DNA of 64,000 bases from Natrinema salaciae (GTDB lineage: Archaea > Halobacteriota > Halobacteria > Halobacteriales > Natrialbaceae): contig NZ_FOFD01000010.1 in assembly GCF_900110865.1 (NCBI RefSeq), forward strand, positions 1-64,000, given 5' to 3'. The notes under the pieces were generated by a model that was given only the letters and a program-made list of their open reading frames with translations, made no database searches and was not told the DNA's origin. Both the position numbers and the translations under genes were made by a program. Positions 14,446 through 24,368 of the stretch are shown here, in pieces (the first letter of the stretch is position 1; every line of letters begins with the position of its first letter).

Positions 14446-17337
14446 TCAGTCCCAGAACGACTGCGTCCGGGCGTACTCCCGTTCCTTCGAGAGGATATCC
14501 CGGTAGAACTCGTCTTCGTCCTCGCGGAGCTTGTTGATGATCTGGGCGGCGTTGTGCGGGCCGACGCCTCTGGCGGCCATCGCGATCACGGCCTGTTTGC
14601 CGTGGCTCTGGACGAGACTCGCGGCCCGGAACGCGCGTTCGGTCATCCGCCGTTGCTCGTCGTCTTTCTCCTCGGCCCGGACGGCCTGGACGACCTCGTC
14701 GGCCCACGGGTTCAGCGACGCGATCCGGGTCGATCCGCACTCCGGACACTCGGGCCGGTCGGGCACCCGCTTGACTTTCGTCTTCACCGTCCACTCCTCG
14801 CAGTGCGTACAGAGCAGGATGACGCGGTCGTCCCGTATCCGCTCCCGGACCGTCTCGATGACGCTCGCGTCGGCGTTTTCGGGCGCGAGCAGTTCCTTGC
14901 CTCCCGACGAGCGACCGCCCAGTCCGACCGGCGTGCGACCGCGGTGGGTCACCAGCTCGAGCTCGCCAGACTGGAGCCCCGCGAGGACCGCACTCGCGCG
15001 GTCGACGTCGAGGTCCTCGTGGAACACCTCCCGGATCGCCTCCTCGTACATCGGCGTGTCCTCGAGCGCCGACAGCAACCGGTCGTTCGAGATGCGCCCC
15101 GATCCCGTGTTCTGCCAGCGCTTGAGCGCGCCGAACTTCGCCGAGACCTGGGCGAGGCGGAAGGCCAGCGCGTCCGAACGCTTGAGTCCGAGTTCGACGA
15201 TCGCCTCGACGTGGTCGGGATCGGTCCCCTCGAGCACCTCGATCACGTCGCTCGTCGCGATCGAGTTCGGAACCTCGAGTTCGATCCGATAGGGATCGGT
15301 CTCGAGGCCGACGGACGACCCCACACGTTGCCCCAGCAGCGCGGAGAGGAGCCGCCCGAGCGTCTCGTTGGCCGTGTGGCCGAAGGGTGCGTTGAGCACG
15401 ATCGTCCGCCCCTGTCGCTCGAGGACGAGCCGGTCCGCCGTCGGCATCGGCGCGTCGGCGTCGACCTGCTCCTCGAGTTGCGCACAGGCCTCGGTCAGCG
15501 TGTACTCGTCGGCCGGATAGCGGCCCGCGAGTTCGCGGCCGACCGCGGCCGCGTCGGCCCCCGTTTCGAGTTGGGGTTCGGCGACGGCGCGAATCTCGCC
15601 GACCTCCCCCGCGACCGCGGCGGGAACGGGGATCTCCTGCCCGATCCACGACGGCACCTCGCCGGCCGGGTCCTCGATCGGGCTGACCTTGACCCGGGCC
15701 TCCTCGTCGTCGATCTCGGCGATCCGCCACATCTCGCCGCGCTGGATGAACACCTCGCCCGGCTGGGCGAAGTTGACGACGAACCGCTCGTCTAGCGTCC
15801 CGATCTGGCCCCCCGAGGCGATGTCGTGGACCTCGTAGGTCTCCTCGTCGGGGATCATCGACAGGTTGGCGTAAACGTACTGCCAGGTGCCGCCGGTGGT
15901 CTCGATACGGTCCTCGGCCTCGTCGAACCAGAGGATGCGGTTGCGGTGGAGTTCCGAGGCGATCTCGCGGACGGTCGCCGCCGGGACGTTGCGAAACGGA
16001 TACGACCGCGTGACCGTCTCGATGGCCTCGTCGACGGGCGTGTCGCCCCGGCTCTGGACGATCGCCGGCAGCTGATTCGCGACCACGTCCAGACTGCCCT
16101 CGTGGATCGCCGCCGGCTCCACCTCGCCGTCGCGGGCCCGACGGGCGATCGCCATCGCCTCGAACGTGTCGTCCGGTCTGGTCGTCACGATGGTCCCGCT
16201 CGAGACCTCGTCCTGGCGGTGGCCCGCGCGTCCGATCCGCTGGAGGAGCCGGGTGACCTGTCGGGGGCTCTTGTACTGGACGACGTTGTCGACCTGTCCC
16301 ACGTCGATCCCGAGTTCCATCGAGGACGTACACAGCAGCCCGTCTATCTCGCCGGCCTTGAACCGGTCCTCGACGTCGATCCGCGCCTCCTTCGAGAGCG
16401 AGCCGTGGTGGACGCCGATGGGCAGGTCGAGCTCCTTGAAGCGCGAGCCGAGCGCCTCGGCCGTCTGGCGCGTGTTGACGAAGATCAGCGTCGACTCGTG
16501 GTCCGCGACGAGCTCCCGAACGACGCGGACGTGGCTGGCCGTGTCGGCTTCGGTCATGAGTTCGCCGGCCAGCCGCTCGTCCTCGGCCGTAATCTCGGGC
16601 TCGCGGACCGTCACGTCGACGTTGCTCCCGACGTCGATCTCCCGGATCTCGCAGGGGCGGCCGCCCGTGAGGAACTGCCCCACCTCCCCCGGGTCGCCGA
16701 CGGTCGCGGAGAGACCGATCCGCTGGAACGGCCCGGCCAGGTCGCGGAGCCGCTCGAGGCCGATCGCCAGTTGCGCACCCCGTTTCGACGCGGCCAGTTC
16801 GTGGACCTCGTCGATCACGACGTGGGAGACGTCGGCGAGCGCCTCGCGCAACCGCTCGCCGGTGAGCATCGCCTGTACGGTCTCGGGCGTCGTGATCAGG
16901 ACGTCCGGGGGATCTTCGGCCTGTTTTCCCCGCTGGTACTGGGTCGTGTCGCCGTGGCGAACGTCGACCTCGAGGTCCAGATAGTCGCCCCACCACTCGA
17001 GGCGCTCGCGCATGTCGCGGTTGAGCGCCCGCAGCGGGGTCACGTAGAGCGCGCCGAATCCCTCCGGCGGGCCACCGTCGGAGGGCCCCTCCGACGAGGA
17101 TCGCCTCGCTGTGCTCGGCTCACCCCCGTCGGCGACCAGGTGGTCGAAGACGGGCAACATCGCCGTCTCGGTCTTGCCGCTCCCGGTTGGCGCGATCACG
17201 AGCGTGTTCTCGCCGGCCGACAGCGGCGGGATCGCCAGTCGCTGCGGTGCCGTCGGCTGCGAGAACCCGCGTTCCGAGAGCGCCCCGCGAACCGTCGGTC
17301 CGAGGTGCGTAAACGCCGCGACGTCCCCGTCGGTCAT
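14446..17337 (-). CDS. Lhr-like ATP-dependent DNA helicase
   Basis: This is a 963-residue superfamily 2 helicase. The N-terminus has the Q-motif region (FSQPTAPQRLAIPPL), Walker A APTGSGKTE (49-57), a DEVH box (VVIDEVHEL), and the second RecA domain with LIFVNTRQTAE, CTSSMELGIDVG and QRIGRAGHR. A long Lhr-type C-terminal part follows, with a four-Cys zinc site (CTHC ... CPEC). Lhr-Core proteins translocate 3' to 5' on single strands and unwind forked or RNA:DNA substrates; archaeal members act in repair. ATG 17337 (MTDGD) is preferred over the longer frame from 17418. Lhr proteins are ordinary in haloarchaea. Confidence 0.93.
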   Translation of the reverse strand: MTDGDVAAFTHLGPTVRGALSERGFSQPTAPQRLAIPPLSAGENTLVIAPTGSGKTETAMLPVFDHLVADGGEPSTARRSSSEGPSDGGPPEGFGALYVTPLRALNRDMRERLEWWGDYLDLEVDVRHGDTTQYQRGKQAEDPPDVLITTPETVQAMLTGERLREALADVSHVVIDEVHELAASKRGAQLAIGLERLRDLAGPFQRIGLSATVGDPGEVGQFLTGGRPCEIREIDVGSNVDVTVREPEITAEDERLAGELMTEADTASHVRVVRELVADHESTLIFVNTRQTAEALGSRFKELDLPIGVHHGSLSKEARIDVEDRFKAGEIDGLLCTSSMELGIDVGQVDNVVQYKSPRQVTRLLQRIGRAGHRQDEVSSGTIVTTRPDDTFEAMAIARRARDGEVEPAAIHEGSLDVVANQLPAIVQSRGDTPVDEAIETVTRSYPFRNVPAATVREIASELHRNRILWFDEAEDRIETTGGTWQYVYANLSMIPDEETYEVHDIASGGQIGTLDERFVVNFAQPGEVFIQRGEMWRIAEIDDEEARVKVSPIEDPAGEVPSWIGQEIPVPAAVAGEVGEIRAVAEPQLETGADAAAVGRELAGRYPADEYTLTEACAQLEEQVDADAPMPTADRLVLERQGRTIVLNAPFGHTANETLGRLLSALLGQRVGSSVGLETDPYRIELEVPNSIATSDVIEVLEGTDPDHVEAIVELGLKRSDALAFRLAQVSAKFGALKRWQNTGSGRISNDRLLSALEDTPMYEEAIREVFHEDLDVDRASAVLAGLQSGELELVTHRGRTPVGLGGRSSGGKELLAPENADASVIETVRERIRDDRVILLCTHCEEWTVKTKVKRVPDRPECPECGSTRIASLNPWADEVVQAVRAEEKDDEQRRMTERAFRAASLVQSHGKQAVIAMAARGVGPHNAAQIINKLREDEDEFYRDILSKEREYARTQSFWD

Positions 17338-17715
17338 CGGAACGCGGTAGGGGAGAACGCCGGATAAGTACCACGTTTCCGGTGAACTCGAACGCGCGAA
17401 TCGAACTGCCGGACGCACCCGACCCGCTCGTCGGCTGGTGGCGCTGTGACGACGACGAACTCGCGTTCGACGACGGCGAGCGGGTCACGTACCAACCGAC
17501 GGGCCTCGCGAAACGCGCTCGAGGGATCGCCCCGCGTCGGTTCTCGTCGGTTCGATTACCGACCGCGGCGCTCGCGGCTCGCGACGCAACCAGCCGTTTT
17601 CCCGGTAAATCGAAGGTTCAGTCGGTTCGATTCCGCTGAATCCGCCGTAATCGGTCGAAACGGTCGGGCCGGTATTTGCGTCGCCGCGGCGGACGTACGG
17701 ACTCCCAGTGAATCC
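17338..17715. other. Divergent intergenic region, possibly with a small gene
   Basis: This lies between the leftward helicase and a rightward small membrane protein gene. The first 140 bases on the plus strand carry the possible gene noted at 17382; the rest shows nothing. Confidence 0.4.
17382..17639 (+). CDS. Possible small protein, coding status uncertain
   Basis: From GTG 17382 the first 47 codons look coding: nearly all end in G or C, and the product is acidic and well-mixed (IELPDAPDPLVGWWRCDDDE, then LAFDDGERVTYQPTG). The last part is Arg/Ser-rich and not coding-like, so the gene may be decayed or shorter than drawn. It starts only 45 nt from the divergent helicase start. No family recognised. 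Confidence 0.35.
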   Translation: MNSNARIELPDAPDPLVGWWRCDDDELAFDDGERVTYQPTGLAKRARGIAPRRFSSVRLPTAALAARDATSRFPGKSKVQSVRFR

Positions 17716-17991
17716 ATGGCGCGTCCTCCTTCCCTCCCCGACCGCGGGTCCGCCGATTCGAGTCCGCCGAGTGACCGCCGCGACGACGACCACGGCGCGC
17801 TCGAGCGCGCCGCGCCGGGACTCGCCACCCCGATCCGCGCCGTCGGGTTCTGGGCGGCGATCGCGATGCCGATTCTCTACCTCCCCCTGCTCGCGACCGG
17901 ACTGTCGTCGTCGTTCGATGGCGCACTGTTTCTCACCCTGCTCGTCGGGAACCTCCTCGCCCTGTACGTCGGCCACGCCCACCGGCGCTGA
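17716..17991 (+). CDS. Small two-span membrane protein
   Basis: The 91-residue product has an acidic/polar N-terminal third (about 1-38), then hydrophobic segments at about 42-61 (VGFWAAIAMPILYLPLLATG) and 67-85 (GALFLTLLVGNLLALYVG), and ends HAHRR. ATG 17716 (MARPPS) is preferred over earlier in-frame starts whose codons are not coding-like. It converges on the EamA transporter with 3 nt between stop codons. Function unknown; small proteins of this shape are frequent in haloarchaea. Confidence 0.7.
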   Translation: MARPPSLPDRGSADSSPPSDRRDDDHGALERAAPGLATPIRAVGFWAAIAMPILYLPLLATGLSSSFDGALFLTLLVGNLLALYVGHAHRR

Positions 17992-17994
17992 GGC

Positions 17995-18921
17995 TCAGTC
18001 GCTCGAGCCCCGCGAGCGGACGTGGCTGAACTCCTGGCGGATCGCTCGCCGCTTCACGAGGAGGAACCCGACCGCGATGAGGACGAACCCGGCCAGCGTC
18101 GCCGCGTCGACGACTTCGCGGAGATAGATCCAGCCGACGATCGCGGTGACGATCGGCGCGACGTACGACACCATGTTGATCTCGACCGCTCCCAGCCGCT
18201 CGAGCAGATCGAAGTAGATGAGGAAGCCGACGGCGCTCGCGCCAAGCGAGAGGTAGGCGAGCGCGCCGACGGCCTCTGGGGCGGTCCAGGCGGCCGGCTC
18301 GAACGGTTCGCCGATCGCGAGGCTCACGAGGTGCATCACGAGTGCGCCGCCGAGCATCGACCAGGCTTCCATCGTCTCGATCGGGAGCGAGGCGTCGATT
18401 CGGCGGGTGAGGACGCTGCCGAGCGCGAACGCGGCCGCGGCACAGAAGACGAGCCCCTTCGCCACGGCGTCGGTGGCCAGCAGGTTCGCCGGGTCGGGCT
18501 GGACGATGACGCCGACGCCGACGAGGCCGACGAACACGCCGACGAGGCCGACCGGCGAGAGCGCGTCGGAGGGGACCAACAGCCGCGCGAACCCCGTGCT
18601 CAGGACCGGCGAGAGACTCACCAGAATCGCGGCCGCCGCCGCCGTCGTGTTCTGTTGGCCGACGAACAGGAACGCGTGGTAGGCCGCGATTAAGAGGACG
18701 GCACCGACGGCGACCTGCGCCCACTCGGCCCGTCCGCGCGGCAGCCAGTTATCGACCGCGTACACCGCGTACCCGAGCATCAGGAGCCCGGCGATATCGT
18801 AGCGCAGCGCCGCGAACAGGACCGGCGGAATGTACGCGAGGCCGGCGCTGATCGCGACGAAGGCCGATCCCCACAGCGTTGCGAGCGTCAGGAAGAGTGC
18901 GAGATTTCGATACCGGCTCAC
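17995..18921 (-). CDS. EamA/DMT-family transporter
   Basis: The 308-residue product has about ten hydrophobic segments arranged as two EamA repeats: the first half opens LALFLTLATLWGSAFVAISAG, and the second half contains AYLSLGASAVGFLIYFDLLE and YVAPIVTAIVGWIYLRE. The conserved pattern of five helices per repeat is clear, and the C-terminus is basic (KRRAIRQEF). Members of the family export or import small metabolites such as amino acids; the substrate cannot be predicted. It stands alone. Confidence 0.9.
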   Translation of the reverse strand: MSRYRNLALFLTLATLWGSAFVAISAGLAYIPPVLFAALRYDIAGLLMLGYAVYAVDNWLPRGRAEWAQVAVGAVLLIAAYHAFLFVGQQNTTAAAAAILVSLSPVLSTGFARLLVPSDALSPVGLVGVFVGLVGVGVIVQPDPANLLATDAVAKGLVFCAAAAFALGSVLTRRIDASLPIETMEAWSMLGGALVMHLVSLAIGEPFEPAAWTAPEAVGALAYLSLGASAVGFLIYFDLLERLGAVEINMVSYVAPIVTAIVGWIYLREVVDAATLAGFVLIAVGFLLVKRRAIRQEFSHVRSRGSSD

Positions 18922-19106
18922 AGTCGCTCTCTCGGTAGGGCGTTCCTATGCATTTCGATTCGAAACGGTGCGGCGAGCGACTGGGGACGACGAATCGCAA
19001 AAAACCGTGTCGACGGCGGGCGGCGATCCGGCCCGTCGGTCGCCACTGGAAGAGACGCAGAAACGTCAGTCGGCCGGCTCGCGGTTCCGGGGTCCGCCCG
19101 GACGCC

Positions 19107-19472
19107 TCAGAGCGGCGGTCGTTCGCGAATCTCGGGTTCCTCCTCGGTCTGTCTGAACTGCTCGAGCAGGGGTCTGATGTCTTCGAACCCCTCCGCGAGT
19201 ACGATGTCGCCGCTCCGCAGGTCGTACTCGATGATGTCGTAGTCCGCGAGTCGCGGCAGGTGGTTGTGGACTAACGAGACGTACACCCGCTGTCTGACCT
19301 CCTTGTCGATCGCATTCGGGCGGGCGTCGAGCTCCCAGACTGCGACCTGCGAGACGAGGTCCTCGATGTTCGCGGTCCGGTTGCCGGCTAACTGATAGAG
19401 CAGGAACCGCCGTTCGGACTCAGCGAGAAGGGAACAGGCAGCTTCCATCCGGCTGGCGTTCGTCTGGTTCAT
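19107..19472 (-). CDS. DUF7344-type winged-helix regulator
   Basis: The 121-residue product looks like a haloarchaeal DUF7344 winged-helix domain: RRFLLYQLAGNRTANIEDLV (helix-turn), a middle with VRQRVYVSLVHNHLPRLADY, and the wing DIIEYDLRSGDIVLAEG. The SLVHNHLPRLADYDII pattern is the family hallmark. ATG 19472 (MNQTNAS) is preferred over the start at 19487. It probably binds DNA. It lies between the EamA transporter and the peptide transporter operon, both leftward, and could control either; no operator is visible. Confidence 0.8.
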   Translation of the reverse strand: MNQTNASRMEAACSLLAESERRFLLYQLAGNRTANIEDLVSQVAVWELDARPNAIDKEVRQRVYVSLVHNHLPRLADYDIIEYDLRSGDIVLAEGFEDIRPLLEQFRQTEEEPEIRERPPL

Positions 19473-19650
19473 ACATCGTCCAAGCACCCGGTGATATTAC
19501 ACCTGCTGCCAATACAGATTGGGTCCTCGCTCCGGTCGATTCGAGCGGCGTTTCGAGACGGGCCGCCTCCGTTCCCAAAACGGCATAATTTGGCCGAATT
19601 CGCCGTTCATACACGCTCTATGGACTGTTCCGATCGAAGACGTGTGCCGA

Positions 19651-20967
19651 TCACTGCCGCGGGTCCGGCGCGACCGCCGACTCGCTTGCCTCGTCGTCGC
19701 GGTGACAGGCCACCGGATGGCCGCCGTTGCCGAGCCCGGGTCGATCCTGCTCGCAGACGCTCCCGTACTCCGCTCGCAACCGTTCGGCCGCCGCATCCCA
19801 GTTCGCCGCGGCCAGTTCGGCGAGCGCCTCCTCGACGACCGCGTCGTGTCGCGCCGGCAGTTCGACGTCGAGTAACCGGTCTTTCAGCGCCGCGACGAAC
19901 GCCGGAACGTCCGCCTCCGGGACGCCGCCATCGCCGGTCTCGAACCGATCCTCTTCGCCGACCGACTCGAGGGAGACGTCGCGACGTTCGATCCGTTCGC
20001 GAAGCGTCATGAGTTCGCGGTAGCGATCCTGCTCGATCTCGACGTCGTCGGGCGGGATCACCACCGGACACCGGGTCCGAAACCGGCAACCGCTCGGCGG
20101 ATCCCGCGGCGACGGAACGTCCCCGGCGAGCGTCTCCCGGTCGCGCTCTCGTTCGTCGGTCGACGCGCGCGGAACGCTCTCCAGCAGCGCCCGCGTGTAG
20201 GGGTGTTTCGGCTCGTCGAACAGCGCCTCCACGGAGCCGATCTCGACGATTTCGCCGAGATACATGACGGCGACGCGGTCACAGACGTGTCGTATCACCG
20301 AGAGGTCGTGGCTGATCAGCAGATAGGTGAGATCGAGTTCCGTCTGGAGTTCGTCGAGGAGGTTCAGCACCTGCGCCTGCACCGAGACGTCCAGCGCCGA
20401 TGTCGGCTCGTCGAGGACGACGAATTCGGGCTCTAGGGCCAACGAACGCGCGATCCCGATCCGCTGGCGCTGCCCGCCCGAGAACTCGTGGGGGTAGCGG
20501 TCGAGCTGGTCGGCCGAGAGGCCGACGCGCTCGAGCAGCCCCCGGACGCGCTCCCGTCGCTCCGCCGGCGACCCGACGTCGTGAATGTCGAGCGGTTGGC
20601 GCACGATCTCGCCGATCGTCATGCGCGGATCGAGACTCGAGAACGGGTCCTGGAAGACGATCTGTGCGGTTCTGCGAAACTCGTCGAGGTCGTCGCCGCC
20701 GAGGTCGTAGACGCCGTCGCCGTCGAACTCGACGTCGCCGTCCGTCGGCTCCTGCAGTCGCAGCAGCGTCTCCCCCGCGGTCGACTTTCCGCAACCGGAC
20801 TCGCCGACCAGCCCGAGCGTCTCCCCCGCGTGGATGTCGAAGCTGACGCCGTCGACGGCGCGAACGGGGACCGGCTCGTCGCCCAGCAGCCGGTCGAGCA
20901 TCGAGTCGTTCTCCCAGAAGTACTTCCGCAGGTCGTCGACGCGGACGAGCGGGTCGTCGGTGCTCAT
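19651..20967 (-). CDS. Peptide/nickel ABC importer ATPase, OppF/DppF type
   Basis: This 438-residue ATPase has Walker [10 protein letters not shown], signature FSGGQRQR, Walker [13 protein letters not shown] and the His switch. The usual C-terminal oligo_HPY motif is split: its start [13 protein letters not shown] (near 297) and its closing [10 protein letters not shown] are separated by about 110 mostly helical, acidic residues. It forms the ATPase pair with the upstream gene, overlapping it by 4 nt, and ends the five-gene importer operon. It powers uptake of peptides or related solutes. Confidence 0.93.
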   Translation of the reverse strand: MSTDDPLVRVDDLRKYFWENDSMLDRLLGDEPVPVRAVDGVSFDIHAGETLGLVGESGCGKSTAGETLLRLQEPTDGDVEFDGDGVYDLGGDDLDEFRRTAQIVFQDPFSSLDPRMTIGEIVRQPLDIHDVGSPAERRERVRGLLERVGLSADQLDRYPHEFSGGQRQRIGIARSLALEPEFVVLDEPTSALDVSVQAQVLNLLDELQTELDLTYLLISHDLSVIRHVCDRVAVMYLGEIVEIGSVEALFDEPKHPYTRALLESVPRASTDERERDRETLAGDVPSPRDPPSGCRFRTRCPVVIPPDDVEIEQDRYRELMTLRERIERRDVSLESVGEEDRFETGDGGVPEADVPAFVAALKDRLLDVELPARHDAVVEEALAELAAANWDAAAERLRAEYGSVCEQDRPGLGNGGHPVACHRDDEASESAVAPDPRQ

Positions 20968-22253
20968 CGGCGGTCACCTCCGGTGCCAGTTGTCTCGGCG
21001 GCCGAACGCGGCCGTTCGTCGGACGGGTCCGACTCGGGATCGACCGGCCCGACGTGTTCGTCCCCGGCGGGCCGTTCGGTCCCGTCGAAATAGCCCGCCG
21101 GTAGCGCCCGCGCGTCGTCGTACACCGTCTCGGCGAGGACACAGCGGGCCCGGTGGTGGTCGGTTCCGTCGGCCGGATACTCGGGGGGATGCTCGAGGCA
21201 GTCGTCCATAGCCTTCGGACACCGGTCGGCGAACTGACACCGGTCGTCCATCTCGCGGTCCAGCAGGCTGGGAACGTTCCCCGGGATCGGTTCGAGGCGA
21301 CCGCTCGCGTCCTCGAGATCGGGTACCGACCCCAGGAGTCCGCGGGTGTAGGGGTGGACGTGATCGTCGAACACGTCCTCGAGCGTCCCCCGTTCGACGA
21401 TCTCGCCGGCGTACATCACGCCGACGCGGTCGCACATGCGCGCGACGACGCCGAGGTTGTGCGTGATCAGCAGGATCGTCATCCCGGTCTCCCGCTGGAG
21501 GTCGTCGAGCAGGTCGAGGATCTGGGCCTGAATGGTCACGTCCAGCGCCGTCGTCGGCTCGTCGGCGATCAGCACGTCCGGTTCGCCGGCCAGCGCCTGC
21601 GCGATCATCGCCCGCTGGAGCATGCCGCCGGAGTACTCGTGGGGGTACTCGTCGGCCCGCTCGACGGGGTCGGGGATACCGACCAGCTCGAGCAGTTCGA
21701 CGGCCCGGTCGCGGCTCTCCTCGCTGACGTACGTTCTGGAGGGGAGCACCGTCGAGAGCAACAGCGATCCCAGCGAGTACTCCGCGGATTCGGTCCGGGA
21801 ACGCGTCGAGCGCGGGCGGGCGCTGGCACGCCGCTGGACCTCGACGGCTTCGGCGAGCTGTTCGCCGACCGTGAGCGTCGGGTTGAAGCTGCTCTCGGGG
21901 TCCTGAAAGATCATGCTGAACGACGTCCCACGGAGCGATTCCCTGACGCCCTCGGGGAGCTCGAGCAGCTTCACGAACTCCCCGTCGACCGCGGTCGGGT
22001 GATCCTCCGCGATCGTCGCCGCGAGGTCGGCATTCCGGTACCGAATCTCGCCGTCGGTGATCTCTCCCGGCGATTCGATCAGATCGATTATCGAACGGGC
22101 GGTGACGCTTTTCCCGCTGCCGCTCTCGCCGACGATCCCGAAGACCTCGCCGCGTTCGATCCGGAGGTCGAGTTCCGAGACCGCGTTTACCTGTCCCTCC
22201 TGCGTGAAAAACCGGGTCGAAAGATCGGTTACTCGAAGTATCTCGTCTGTCAT
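20964..22253 (-). CDS. Peptide/nickel ABC importer ATPase, OppD/DppD type
   Basis: A 429-residue ATPase with Walker [10 protein letters not shown], signature YSGGMLQR, Walker [13 protein letters not shown] and an oligo_HPY-type motif ([20 protein letters not shown]). An insertion of about 35 residues with [16 protein letters not shown] lies after the Q-loop region ([14 protein letters not shown]). The C-terminal 55 residues are acidic and disordered-looking. ATGA overlaps with both neighbours indicate coupled translation. Works with the OppF-type protein. Confidence 0.93.
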   Translation of the reverse strand: MTDEILRVTDLSTRFFTQEGQVNAVSELDLRIERGEVFGIVGESGSGKSVTARSIIDLIESPGEITDGEIRYRNADLAATIAEDHPTAVDGEFVKLLELPEGVRESLRGTSFSMIFQDPESSFNPTLTVGEQLAEAVEVQRRASARPRSTRSRTESAEYSLGSLLLSTVLPSRTYVSEESRDRAVELLELVGIPDPVERADEYPHEYSGGMLQRAMIAQALAGEPDVLIADEPTTALDVTIQAQILDLLDDLQRETGMTILLITHNLGVVARMCDRVGVMYAGEIVERGTLEDVFDDHVHPYTRGLLGSVPDLEDASGRLEPIPGNVPSLLDREMDDRCQFADRCPKAMDDCLEHPPEYPADGTDHHRARCVLAETVYDDARALPAGYFDGTERPAGDEHVGPVDPESDPSDERPRSAAETTGTGGDRR

Positions 22254-23245
22254 CTGCCTTCACCTTCGATGTTCGGGTCGAGTGCGTCGCGGAACCAGTC
22301 TCCCAAGAGGTTGACGGCGATCACGGTCAGGACGATCCCGACGCCCGGGGCCATCGAGATCCACGGCCGCTTCCTGAGAACGTCCTGTCCGCGCTCGATC
22401 TCGAAGCCCCACGAGAGCGTCGTCCCGGAGAACCCGAGGAACGCCAACGAGGCCTCGAGCAGAATGATGACCGCGATCTGGATCGTCGCGAGGACGATGA
22501 TCGGCGTGAGGCTGTTCGGGAGCACGTGTTTGAGCAGTATCGTCGCGTCGCTCGCGCCGAAGCTCCGCGCCGCCTTGACGTACTCCTCGTTGCGGATCGA
22601 CAGCGCTTCGCCGCGAGCGACGCGCGCGAACCACACCCAGGTGACCAGCCCGACGACGATGGTGACGGTCCCCGGGATCGGTATCGTCTCGGGCATGCCG
22701 TCGGCGAGCCCGGCCATCACGATCGGATCGGGGACCTGGATCGGAGATTCCCCGAACACGCCGATCAAGGCCAGCGCGAGCACGAGCGCCGGGAACGCGA
22801 GCATGGTGTCCGCGATGCGCATCAGCACGTCGTCGACTCGGCCGCCGTAGTAGCCGGAGACGAGTCCGATGGGGACGCCGATCAGCAACGCCATGCTCGT
22901 TCCGAGCATCCCGACGAGCAACGAGACGCGGGCTCCGTAGAGGAACCGGGAGTAGACGTCCTGCCCGACGTTGTTCGTCCCGAGGATGTGCTCGCTCGTC
23001 GACTCGACGGTCACGTCGACAATCTCGCCGCCGTCGCCCATCTTGGTCGTGTACTCGGTACCGAGCGGCGGATATTCGGCTCCGTTCTCGTCGTAGTATC
23101 CCGTCCGCGTCGGATCGTGCGTGGCCAGAAGCGGCGCGAACACCGCCATGAACACCATCGCCGCCAACAGCACGAGTCCGAGCTTCGGGAGGTAGCTCTC
23201 GGCGAACGTCCGTTTGAGGTTCGATCGCACTCTCTCCGAGATCAT
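22250..23245 (-). CDS. Peptide/nickel ABC importer permease, OppC/DppC type
   Basis: The 331-residue product has about six spans. It begins with a cytosolic SNLKRTFAES segment and a first span (LGLVLLAAMVFMAVFAPLLA), then an extracellular loop, then the BPD_transp_1 domain. The ATPase-docking EAA loop is EEYVKAARSFGASDATILLK. Its partner in the channel is the DppB-type gene just upstream, which it overlaps by 4 nt. Confidence 0.92.
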   Translation of the reverse strand: MISERVRSNLKRTFAESYLPKLGLVLLAAMVFMAVFAPLLATHDPTRTGYYDENGAEYPPLGTEYTTKMGDGGEIVDVTVESTSEHILGTNNVGQDVYSRFLYGARVSLLVGMLGTSMALLIGVPIGLVSGYYGGRVDDVLMRIADTMLAFPALVLALALIGVFGESPIQVPDPIVMAGLADGMPETIPIPGTVTIVVGLVTWVWFARVARGEALSIRNEEYVKAARSFGASDATILLKHVLPNSLTPIIVLATIQIAVIILLEASLAFLGFSGTTLSWGFEIERGQDVLRKRPWISMAPGVGIVLTVIAVNLLGDWFRDALDPNIEGEGR

Positions 23246-24309
23246 TCGTTTCTCACCTGTGGATCAAGATAGGCGTAGAGGCCGTCGACGACGACGTTGA
23301 TCGTCACGAACGCGACGGCGATGAACACGACGATCCCCTGCATGAGCGGCCAGTCTCGCGCGTCCAGCGCGTCGATTAGCCGGAGGCCGAGCCCCGGCCA
23401 GTTGAACACCGTCTCCGTGATGACCGCACCGCCCATCAGGGTCCCCATCTGCAGACCGAGGACGGTGATGATCGGGATCATCGTGTTCCGCAGCACGTGT
23501 TTGTACCGCACGAGCACCGCGGGCAATCCCTTCGCCTGGCTCGCCGTCACGTAGGGCTTGCCGAGTTCGTCGACCATGCCGCTCCGGGTGAGACGGGTGA
23601 TCAGCGCCGTAAAGTACGTGCCGAGCGTGATCGCCGGCAGCGTGATGTATTTCAGCCAGACGAGCAGGTCGTAGACCGAGCCGTATCGGACGAGCGTCAT
23701 GACGGCCTCGCCGAAGCCGACCGGCCGACGACCGGTCGGGAAATCATAGAAGCCGAAGCTCGGGGAGGGTACGTTGATTCCAGCCAGCGAGAACGAGGAC
23801 AGGCCCAGTGTCGGGTACGGAACCCCGAACCATACGCCGAACACCAGGACTAGCATGAGCCCGAGCCAGAAGTTCGGCGTCGAGATCCCGAGCAACGAGA
23901 ACAGCGTCGCCCCGTAGTCGGACGGCTGGTTCCGCCGCGTCGCCGAGATCACGCCGAGCGGAATCGCGATGACGATCGCGACGATCGTCGCGGCGACCGC
24001 GAGTTCGACCGTCGCGGGAATGCGTTCGATGACCATCGCCTCGACCTCCCGGTTCGACTGCCAGGAGTAGCCGAAATCGCCGGTGACCATTCCCTGGACG
24101 TAGTCGACGTACTGGACGTATATCGGCTCGTTCAACCCTTCCTCCTCTCTGACCTGCTCGATGAGTTCCTGGCTCGCACCCTCCGCGAGCATCAGGCTCG
24201 CCGGGTCGCCGGGCGACACCGCCCGAAGGCCGAACATGATCGTGACGACCCCCCAGATAACGACGACTCCCTGGAGTGCCCGCTTTACGAGGAACTTACC
24301 CAGCGTCAT
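23242..24309 (-). CDS. Peptide/nickel ABC importer permease, OppB/DppB type
   Basis: The 355-residue product has the DppB opening (FLVKRALQGVVVIWGVVTIMF) and GDPASLMLAEGAS, followed by the periplasmic segment and the transport domain. The EAA loop corresponds to LGKPYVTASQAKGLPAVLVR. The last part has GGAVITETVFNWPGLG and DWPLMQGIVV, the family hallmark. A loop of about 35 residues (FSLAGINVPSPSFGFYDF) is longer than in bacterial DppB and outward-facing. It is the first permease after the binding-protein gene. Confidence 0.92.
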   Translation of the reverse strand: MTLGKFLVKRALQGVVVIWGVVTIMFGLRAVSPGDPASLMLAEGASQELIEQVREEEGLNEPIYVQYVDYVQGMVTGDFGYSWQSNREVEAMVIERIPATVELAVAATIVAIVIAIPLGVISATRRNQPSDYGATLFSLLGISTPNFWLGLMLVLVFGVWFGVPYPTLGLSSFSLAGINVPSPSFGFYDFPTGRRPVGFGEAVMTLVRYGSVYDLLVWLKYITLPAITLGTYFTALITRLTRSGMVDELGKPYVTASQAKGLPAVLVRYKHVLRNTMIPIITVLGLQMGTLMGGAVITETVFNWPGLGLRLIDALDARDWPLMQGIVVFIAVAFVTINVVVDGLYAYLDPQVRNE

Positions 24310-24368
24310 ATGACCATCTCATGGGACCTGAAATATCTGATTGCGCTCTTGTGGTTCACCGATCCCGC

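Noticed and set aside
14138-16996. Very long minus-strand open frame (over 900 codons) overlapping the helicase
   Set aside because: It is an out-of-frame shadow of the Lhr gene. Its translation is Arg/Gly/Pro-rich without any domain, while the true frame has all helicase motifs. Only a small separate frame at 14181-14445 is meaningful.
15826-17367. 513-codon plus-strand frame opposite the helicase
   Set aside because: Antisense shadow of the Lhr coding region.
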